Shown one piece after another: positions 1-4,751 of a stretch of 6,943 bases of DNA. Position 1 is the first letter of the stretch; each line of letters starts with the position of its first letter. Under the pieces are notes generated by a model, which was not told where the DNA came from, ran no database searches, and saw only the letters and a program-made list of their open reading frames with translations. A program made the translations under genes and the position numbers. The DNA is from a bacterium. GTDB taxonomy: Bacteria > Verrucomicrobiota > Verrucomicrobiae > Opitutales > Opitutaceae. Location of the stretch: assembly GCA_021780625.1 (NCBI GenBank), contig JAJXYI010000649.1, positions 1 to 6,943 of the forward strand, given 5' to 3'.

Positions 1-453
1 TCATGCCCTTTGACGCCCGTACAGACCGGCCACCGGCCCGCTCAGCATTTCCGTATCAGGCACCGTTTCCTGCAAGGAGCTCGAACGCATGTTCGACGAA
101 ATCATGCCTCGCAGACCGAAGGCGGTGTCTGGCCACCGCCCTCGCCGCCCGATCCGCTGACACCCGCACCCTCGCCTCTTCAGTTTTGGACTGCGGAACC
201 TCGGTTTCGCTTTTTGCTTTCGGAATCCGAAAGCAGCCGGGCTTAGTCCCGAAGGTGGAGGACGAAGCCTTGATGACGGAGCGCCTCGAAGCTTCGCCAT
301 GCCCGAAGAGGGCGCCGCCGAGAGCGGCGTCCGCAAAGCGAAGGTGAATTTTTCACCCCAAAATTGGTCAGCCGCCTGTAGGACATTTTTGGATTCGAAA
401 ACCGGAAACTCCGATCGACGCTTCGTCTCTCTCAAACCTTCCGTCCATTCCCT
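1..453. other. Non-coding stretch with inverted repeats; no supported gene
   Basis: No reading frame here has convincing coding character on either strand; the frames that stay open give low-complexity Arg/Pro/Ser-rich translations. Seen directly: a 7-bp hairpin at 121-140 (GGCGGTG / CACCGCC), a 21-nt inverted repeat at 215-235, a 10-nt palindrome CGAAGCTTCG at 287-296, an 8-bp hairpin with one G-U pair at 311-331, a 6-bp hairpin at 343-357 (GGTGAA / TTCACC) and a 4-bp stem at 403-413. Read on the minus strand, the 403-413 stem is followed by GTTTTCG, which could be a very weak terminator for the acetyltransferase gene. A plus-strand frame from 14 to 160, closed by TGA, has somewhat coding-like composition but lacks an ATG until 89. 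The region resembles the repeat-rich spacers of Opitutaceae genomes, but that comparison is from memory. Confidence 0.6.
215..235. repeat. Perfect inverted repeat, 10-bp arms, 1-nt centre
   Basis: The arms TGCTTTCGGA and TCCGAAAGCA are exact reverse complements around a single A. A T-run lies on the plus-strand 5' side and no T-run follows on either strand, so it does not look like an intrinsic terminator. It could be a protein-binding site, a degraded repetitive extragenic element, or an mRNA 3'-end stabiliser. Confidence 0.55.
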
Positions 454-888
454 TCACAGCGTCTTCTGGATCACAACCAGATCGTCGCGCGCCTTCCATC
501 CCTCGGAAATCCAGAAATCACGGCCCGGAAGGTTGTAGGCAAAAAGAAAGAGGTTGCACTTCGGGATGCCCAGCGCCTTCAGATCCGCGAGGCAGGCGTC
601 GACCAGGAGCGCGCCCAGACCCTGACGCCGGTGAGATCGCGCGACGGCCAGATGGTGCAGGTACCCGCGGCGTCCGTCGTGACCGCACAACAGGGCACCC
701 ACAACGCCACCGTCGGGCCCCTCGATCACGCGGCTGAGACCCGGATTCCGTTCCAGAAACACCGCGATCGACGAACGGCTGTCCGAATCGCCAAGGCCCA
801 TGCCCTCCGTTGCGTGCCACAGGGCCATCACGGCATCATAATCCTTCAGTATCAGAGCGCGCGGCGTGTATCCGGTCGGGGGATTCAT
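454..888 (-). CDS. GNAT-family N-acetyltransferase (YpeA-like)
   Basis: A 144-residue protein from ATG 888. It is a single Gcn5-related acetyltransferase fold: the N-terminal strand and helix (residues 8-30, ending ALWHATEGMGL) are followed by the central strand VVGALLCGHDGRRGYLHHLAV (about 62-82, split here as VVGALLCGHDG and RRGYLHHLAV). The acetyl-CoA pyrophosphate loop R87-R-Q-G90-L-G92 fits the R/Q-x-x-G-x-G/A signature. Helix 3 (93-107), strand NLFLF (112-116) and the C-terminal FWISEGWKAR complete the fold. The layout resembles E. coli YpeA, a family that acetylates small molecules or protein amines; the substrate cannot be predicted. A GTG at 906, directly after an in-frame TAA, would add six residues. 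I prefer the ATG, although neither start has a Shine-Dalgarno. The gene lies 262 nt downstream of menF on the same strand and may be read from the same transcript or its own promoter. Family certain, function unknown. Confidence 0.88.
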   Translation of the reverse strand: MNPPTGYTPRALILKDYDAVMALWHATEGMGLGDSDSRSSIAVFLERNPGLSRVIEGPDGGVVGALLCGHDGRRGYLHHLAVARSHRRQGLGALLVDACLADLKALGIPKCNLFLFAYNLPGRDFWISEGWKARDDLVVIQKTL

Positions 889-994
889 GCGTGGATCGTT
901 GATCACTTAGTCTATGCAAGAAGCAGCACGACCACCGAAGTCGAAGCCCGTTCAAAGGGCAATGTCAGACCGACAGAGCAATCGGGGCAATGGC

Positions 995-1013
995 CGGGAG
1001 GCAGCGCCTCCCG
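995..1013. repeat. Perfect 8-bp GC-rich hairpin
   Basis: CGGGAGGC and GCCTCCCG flank the loop AGC. It lies downstream of menF and upstream of the acetyltransferase gene, in the untranslated part of any minus-strand transcript. No T-run follows on either strand, so it is a poor intrinsic terminator but could protect a transcript 3' end or be part of an interspersed repeat together with the next hairpin. Confidence 0.55.
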
Positions 1014-1018
1014 CGCAA

Positions 1019-1037
1019 GGCGAGGTGGAACCTCTCC
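1019..1037. repeat. 8-bp hairpin with one mismatch
   Basis: GGCGAGGT and ACCTCTCC pair around GGA with a single C/T mismatch. It begins 6 nt after the preceding perfect hairpin, forming a tandem stem-loop pair. The GAGGTGGAACCTC core resembles intergenic palindromes I recall from Opitutaceae genomes, which is a recollection and not a search result. Confidence 0.45.
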
Positions 1038-1085
1038 ATTTCGGTCTGCCACCGCACTCCACACCGGTCAGCAGCTGGACACCAA

Positions 1086-1117
1086 TTTCAGCACTTCAGA
1101 TTTTCAGCGTTTCAGCT
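1086..1117. repeat. Four-copy imperfect 8-nt tandem repeat, TTTCAGCN
   Basis: TTCAG occurs at 1087, 1095, 1103 and 1111, exactly 8 nt apart; the units are TTTCAGCA, CTTCAGAT, TTTCAGCG and TTTCAGCT. A fifth degenerate copy (TTTTCACG) follows, slipped by one base. On the minus strand it reads as CTGAAA repeats starting 34 nt past the menF stop, so it would lie in the 3' untranslated region of metG-menF. Confidence 0.6.
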
Positions 1118-1150
1118 TTTTCACGCTTCCCGCTCACCGCTTCCTCCCCC

Positions 1151-2575
1151 TCACGCACCGAGTGCCTCCCGCATGGCACGGATCTTCAGCTCCGTCTCGG
1201 CGTGCTCACGCGACGGATCCGAGCCCGCGACGATACCCGCGCCTGCGTACAGGCGGGTGACCGAGCCCTCGATCAGCGCCGAGCGCAGGCCGACGAAAAA
1301 CTCGCCGTCGCCCCTCGCATCGATCCAACCCAGCGCACCCGCGTACAGCCCGCGTGAAAATCCCTCAAGCTCTGCGATCAGCGGCACCGCCGCCTCGCGC
1401 GGCGAACCGCCCACAGCCGGAGTCGGATGCAGCCGCGAGAGCGCGTCGAGCAGACGCACGCCCGGCGGCAGGGCCGCCTCGATGGGAGTGTGCAAGTGCT
1501 GCACGTTAGCCAGCCGCCGAAGCACCGGACGCGCCGGCGCCTCGAGCTGCAGGCCCAGCGGCGCCAGCCGCCGGAAAATCGAATCCACCACCACACGGTG
1601 CTCGCGCAGTTCCTTCTCGTCGCGCAGCAATGCCGACCCCAGTGCCGCATCCTCGCTCGCCGTCGCCCCGCGACGCGTCGAGCCGGCTAGCGCTTCCGTC
1701 GCAAGACGTCCGCCGCGCACCCGCAACAACCGCTCAGGGCTCGCCCCAATGAAGCTCACGCCCGCTCCGTTCCCCACCGAGAACGCATAGCAGTCACGAA
1801 ACCGCTCGCGCAGCCCGTTGAGCGCCCGCAAGGGATGAAACGGCCCCGTGCCATGAAGGTCCTGCGCCCGCGCCAGAACGATCTTTTCGACCTTTCCGGC
1901 GCCGATCAGCTCAAGAGCCCGCGCCACCGCCACGCGATACCGTCCTTCACCGCCCACTTCCTCGACTCCGCTCACCGCGGCCCCCCCGTGCTCCGGGAAG
2001 GCCGCATGGTCGTAGTCGAAGGCCTGGAATTTTGCATGCGCCCGCCAAACCCGCTCGGCCAACCGGCGAACGTCGTCGCCCGGTCCCACCAGCAGGTTCG
2101 CCGTCGCCACCGTCGCGCCGTCCCTGCACCCCACCTGCCAGCGAGGCACGAACACCTGGACGGAGGGAAACGGCTCACCGCGGCCCCCGTCGGGCAAAAA
2201 CGTGAACGTGGTGAAAAACTGCGGCCCTCCAAACGGCCCGTCCACCGCCCCCACCGCGAGCGAATGCGCCAGCGTCTCGTCGATGAATTTCTGGCACTCC
2301 GAAAAGCGGTCGGGGCCCGAGGCCTTGAAGCTCAGGACCGCCTCCGCCCCCGCCACGGCAAACGGCTCCGACGGCTTCTCAACATAGAAATGCAGCTCTC
2401 CCGGCTCGAAGATCGACTCGAGCACGGCCAGCGGATCAAGACTGTCCACGGCGACCGAGATGCTCACCAGATGCGGACGCTCCGCGCGCTCTGCAATGCC
2501 GCGACACTCGGCCAGAAAATCCACCAACGCCCCGGGCGAGGCGTTGGCGATCGGATCGACCGGAAGGATCCTCAT
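1151..2575 (-). CDS. menF: Isochorismate synthase (chorismate-binding enzyme)
   Basis: A 474-residue member of the MenF/EntC/DhbC group that converts chorismate to isochorismate using Mg2+, normally the first cytosolic step of menaquinone synthesis. The catalytic chorismate-binding domain spans about 210-474. Visible landmarks are K231 in VEKIVLAR (the general-base lysine position), GASPERLLR (277-285), E294 in ATEALAGSTRRG, E325 in KELREH (a metal-ligand position), HPTPAVGG (383-390), GAGIV (445-449) and E460/K464 in AETELK, matching the spacing of EntC E376/K380. The N-terminal third is the usual variable region. The frame stays open 118 codons further upstream, but that part overlaps metG and reads as Arg/Gly-rich shadow sequence. 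The ATG at 2575 shares ATGA with the metG stop, implying translational coupling, and no Shine-Dalgarno precedes it. No other men, ent or dhb gene lies in the window, so the menaquinone role is inferred; a siderophore or salicylate route is the alternative. Confidence 0.9.
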   Translation of the reverse strand: MRILPVDPIANASPGALVDFLAECRGIAERAERPHLVSISVAVDSLDPLAVLESIFEPGELHFYVEKPSEPFAVAGAEAVLSFKASGPDRFSECQKFIDETLAHSLAVGAVDGPFGGPQFFTTFTFLPDGGRGEPFPSVQVFVPRWQVGCRDGATVATANLLVGPGDDVRRLAERVWRAHAKFQAFDYDHAAFPEHGGAAVSGVEEVGGEGRYRVAVARALELIGAGKVEKIVLARAQDLHGTGPFHPLRALNGLRERFRDCYAFSVGNGAGVSFIGASPERLLRVRGGRLATEALAGSTRRGATASEDAALGSALLRDEKELREHRVVVDSIFRRLAPLGLQLEAPARPVLRRLANVQHLHTPIEAALPPGVRLLDALSRLHPTPAVGGSPREAAVPLIAELEGFSRGLYAGALGWIDARGDGEFFVGLRSALIEGSVTRLYAGAGIVAGSDPSREHAETELKIRAMREALGA

Positions 2576-4122
2576 GCGGGCTTCGGCGCGGCGGGCTGTT
2601 GCCGCGGGAAGAGAACCAGCGATGCCTGAACCTTGCCCCCGGCCGTGCGGCCGTCCCAGGCCAGTTCGTCGCGCCAGACTTTGCCCGACGAGTAGCCGAT
2701 CGCCTCGTGTATTCGCGCAGTGGACGCGGGCATCACGGCCTGCAGCAGCGAGGCCGAAAGTCTCAGCGCCTCGGCCATCGTCGCCAACGAGGTGCGCAGC
2801 CGCGCCTGATCGGTCGCATCCGCCGACTTGCCCAGCTTCCAGGGGGCCCGTCTCTCGATGTAGGCGTTGATGGCCTTGACGAACGTGAAGGTGCGCTCGA
2901 GCGCCACGTGAAACTGAAAGCCCTCGCACAGGGGAATGAACTCGGCGCGCGTCTTTTCCCAGAGTTCATGCAGCTCCTTCTCGGGCTCCTCGACCAGCTC
3001 CGCCTTCGGCACGACTCCGCCCGAGAAGCGGTTGGTCATGTTGAGCGTGCGATTTACGAGGTTGCCCAGGTCATTGCCGAGGTCGCTGTTGTAGCGGATC
3101 AGGAATAGGTCCGCGGAGAAATCGCTGTCCTGTCCGACGTTCATCTCGCGGATCAGGAAATACCGGAAGGCGTCGGCGCCAAACTGCTCGATCAAATCGA
3201 GCGGGTTGACCGCCGTGCCCGTGCTCTTCGACATTTTCTGACCGCTCTGCAGCCACCAACCGTGCGCCAGCAAGGCCTTGGGCGGCTCGATGCCGCAGGC
3301 CTTCAGCATAATCGGCCAGTACACCGCGTGCGGCGGCACCAGGATGTCCTTGCCGATGACGTTGAAGTCGGCCGGCCAATACTTCGGATCCGGCGCCCCG
3401 TCCTTCCAGATCGCCGAGACATAGTTGAGCAGCGCGTCGAACCAGACGTATGTGACGTAGGCTTCGTCGAAGGGCAGCGGGATGCCCCACTCCAAGCGTT
3501 CGCGCGGACGCGAGATGCACAGGTCGTTGAGCGGCTCCTTGAGAAACTCCAGGACCTGCTTCTGACGGTAACGCGGAAAAACGAAATCCTCGTGGGTCTT
3601 GAGGTAATCGATCAGCCAGTCCTGGTAGGAACGGAGTTTGAAGAAGTAGTTGCTCTCGGTGATTTCCGTGACTTCGCCGAAGATCTCCGGCCAGGAACCG
3701 TCGGGCAGGCGGTCCTTTTCCTGGAGAAACTGCTCCTGACGCGTGCTGTAGAAGCCCTTGTAGTCCGCGCGGTAGATCTCGCCCTTGTCGTAAAGCCGCT
3801 GGAGAAGCTCCCGAACCACGTCCTTGTGCCGCGTCTCCGTAGTGCGGATGAAATCGTCGTTCGAGGCGCCAAGACGCGTGCAGAGGGTGCGGAACTCCTG
3901 GGACACCTGATCGCAGAACTCCTGCGGCGCGATGCCGCGCTTGCGCGCACTCTGCTGCACCTTCTGCCCATGCTCGTCGACCCCGGTCAGGAAGCGGACC
4001 TCGTCTCCCATCATCCGACGGAACCGAGCAATGACGTCGGTCAGCACCTTCTCGTAGGCATGGCCCAAGTGCGGCGACCCGTTCACGTAGTCGATGGCGG
4101 TCGTGATGTAGAAGGACTTCAT
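2572..4122 (-). CDS. metG: Methionine--tRNA ligase, short form without zinc-knuckle cysteines
   Basis: A 516-residue class I aminoacyl-tRNA synthetase that charges tRNA-Met with methionine using ATP. The Rossmann domain begins MKSFYITTAIDYVNGSPHLG with the HIGH-type motif HLGH at 18-21; KMSKS is at 296-300; TYVWFDALLNY (224-234) and GKDILVPPHAVYWP (257-270) line the methionine pocket; the helical anticodon-binding domain covers about 330-500. There is no C-terminal EMAP/Trbp111-like tRNA-binding domain, so the length matches the Thermus type and not the 677-residue E. coli enzyme. The zinc-knuckle cysteines are absent: where relatives have YCxxCE this protein has Y125-S-T-R-Q-E130, and no Cys pair follows before NYFF (158-161). 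The start was chosen because the protein aligns from MKSFYITT; 36 further upstream in-frame codons have no family resemblance. It is divergent from the small membrane gene and overlaps menF by 4 nt. Confidence 0.97.
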   Translation of the reverse strand: MKSFYITTAIDYVNGSPHLGHAYEKVLTDVIARFRRMMGDEVRFLTGVDEHGQKVQQSARKRGIAPQEFCDQVSQEFRTLCTRLGASNDDFIRTTETRHKDVVRELLQRLYDKGEIYRADYKGFYSTRQEQFLQEKDRLPDGSWPEIFGEVTEITESNYFFKLRSYQDWLIDYLKTHEDFVFPRYRQKQVLEFLKEPLNDLCISRPRERLEWGIPLPFDEAYVTYVWFDALLNYVSAIWKDGAPDPKYWPADFNVIGKDILVPPHAVYWPIMLKACGIEPPKALLAHGWWLQSGQKMSKSTGTAVNPLDLIEQFGADAFRYFLIREMNVGQDSDFSADLFLIRYNSDLGNDLGNLVNRTLNMTNRFSGGVVPKAELVEEPEKELHELWEKTRAEFIPLCEGFQFHVALERTFTFVKAINAYIERRAPWKLGKSADATDQARLRTSLATMAEALRLSASLLQAVMPASTARIHEAIGYSSGKVWRDELAWDGRTAGGKVQASLVLFPRQQPAAPKPA

Positions 4123-4137
4123 AGAATGAGTTTCGAG

Positions 4138-4165
4138 ATCAAAACGGCCCATTGGCGAATGTCGA
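4138..4165 (-). promoter_or_regulatory. Candidate sigma70-type promoter for metG-menF
   Basis: On the minus strand, TCGACA (4165-4160, five of six to TTGACA) is separated by 16 nt from TTTGAT (4143-4138, four of six to TATAAT). Transcription would begin near 4131, leaving a leader of only about 10 nt before the metG ATG at 4122. That would be consistent with the lack of a Shine-Dalgarno there. The match is moderate and a chance hit is possible. Confidence 0.3.
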
Positions 4166-4196
4166 AAACAATGCTTCGCCCCTCCCAAGACGCAAA

Positions 4197-4634
4197 ATGT
4201 CGGCAGGAAACGGTTCCCAACCGACTCCATTTGACTCGGCAGGCACCCCGCGCACCGTGTGCGGGGTGTTCTTCGCTTTGCGACAAAAGCATCCGACGCC
4301 CGGACAGCGCCTGACCGCTCTGGCTGCGATCACGCTCGTCCTTGCTCTTTCGGTGCTCTCCGCGAGCCCCACCCTGCACGCCTGGCTGCACGACGAAACG
4401 CCGGCAGCTCTGAACGGACACCCCGCGCCCGGCGACCACGGCACCACCGGCCACAGCGACCGGCTTTGTGCCGTCACATTGTTCGCGTCCGGCGTCTTGG
4501 CTGCGACCCTACTGATCTTGGTCGCCCGATTCGAGGCGCGTGCCATCGATCGCGTTCCGGTGCCGATCGAATGCCGCGTGCCGTGGCAGATGCCGCATCG
4601 GCTGCCGCCTCACGGCGGTCCACCCCAGGCCTGA
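4197..4634 (+). CDS. Small membrane protein with His/Cys-containing linker, unknown function
   Basis: 145 residues from ATG 4197. Two hydrophobic segments are visible: about 40-57 (LTALAAITLVLALSVLSA) and about 92-110 (AVTLFASGVLAATLLILVA). Between them lies a polar linker with H61, H65, H75, H81, H86 and C91, reading HAWLHDE then HPAPGDHGTTGHSDRLCAV. Histidines plus a cysteine between two helices recall DUF2946-like proteins found beside TonB receptors or metal genes, but I cannot confirm membership. The tail is Pro/His-rich. The start is uncertain: codons 4197-4245 have weak third-position G/C preference and a strong hairpin covers 4244-4268, so GTG 4257, GTG 4266 or TTG 4278 may be the real start. 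TTG 4278 would give a more natural N-terminus, MRQKHPTPGQRL, right before the first helix. TTG 4152 is also open but unlikely. The stop is 117 nt before the TonB receptor gene, and co-transcription with it is inferred. Confidence 0.68.
   Translation: MSAGNGSQPTPFDSAGTPRTVCGVFFALRQKHPTPGQRLTALAAITLVLALSVLSASPTLHAWLHDETPAALNGHPAPGDHGTTGHSDRLCAVTLFASGVLAATLLILVARFEARAIDRVPVPIECRVPWQMPHRLPPHGGPPQA
4199..4288 (+). promoter_or_regulatory. Structured 5' region with terminator-like hairpin (possible attenuator)
   Basis: Three elements follow one another. First, GTCGG (4199-4203) can pair with CCGAC (4221-4225), enclosing GGAA-ACGG-TTCC. Second, TCGGCAGG occurs twice, near 4200 and near 4236. Third, a stem of 11 pairs with one G-U and a CCG loop occupies 4244-4268 (CACCCCGCGCA with TGTGCGGGGTG), followed by TTCTTCGCTTT. 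A G/C-rich stem followed by a T-rich tract resembles an intrinsic terminator placed upstream of, or early in, the small membrane gene. I recognise no known riboswitch class; in particular there is no cobalamin-type B12 box. The T-tract is interrupted, so termination strength is uncertain. Confidence 0.38.
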
Positions 4635-4654
4635 GCGAGCCTCCCCGTCGTCCC

Positions 4655-4679
4655 GGCGGAGCGCAGCCGCGCTCCCGCC
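4655..4679 (+). repeat. 10-bp GC-rich stem-loop between small membrane gene and receptor gene
   Basis: GGCGGAGCGC pairs with GCGCT-C-CCGCC, leaving one bulged C and an AGCC tetraloop. No T-run follows, so it is unlikely to terminate transcription fully. In this position it could act as an mRNA processing or stability element, or partly insulate expression of the receptor from the upstream gene. Confidence 0.5.
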
Positions 4680-4751
4680 CTCCCCGCGCACAGACCCCGG
4701 CACGTCGCCGGCCTGCACGCACCTCGCCCGTCCGTCCGACCCTCTCTCGGC

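Noticed and set aside
211..240. Intrinsic terminator at the 21-nt inverted repeat
   Set aside because: The T-run is on the 5' side of the stem on the plus strand and would be an A-run after it on the minus strand, the wrong arrangement for termination.
1..435. 144-codon minus-strand frame at the left edge
   Set aside because: It runs through several inverted repeats and gives a low-complexity Arg/Pro/Ser translation without a fold; more likely repeat-derived than a gene.
2576..2929. 118-codon upstream extension of the isochorismate synthase frame
   Set aside because: It lies wholly inside metG, reads as Arg/Gly-rich shadow sequence, and the protein aligns as a complete MenF-type enzyme from the ATG at 2575.
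4123..4230. 36-codon N-terminal extension of metG
   Set aside because: MetRS family proteins begin at the strand before the HLGH motif, as MKSFYITT does; the extension has no family similarity and overlaps the divergent promoter region.
4140..4270. Cobalamin, SAM or another known riboswitch upstream of the small membrane gene
   Set aside because: No B12 box or other recognised aptamer core is present and the untranslated length is too short for a cobalamin aptamer; only a generic hairpin with a T-rich tail is supported.
3262..4314. 350-codon open frame on the plus strand opposite metG
   Set aside because: It is antisense to a certain gene, its translation is Arg/Val/Leu-rich without recognisable motifs, and long antisense frames are expected at this GC content.
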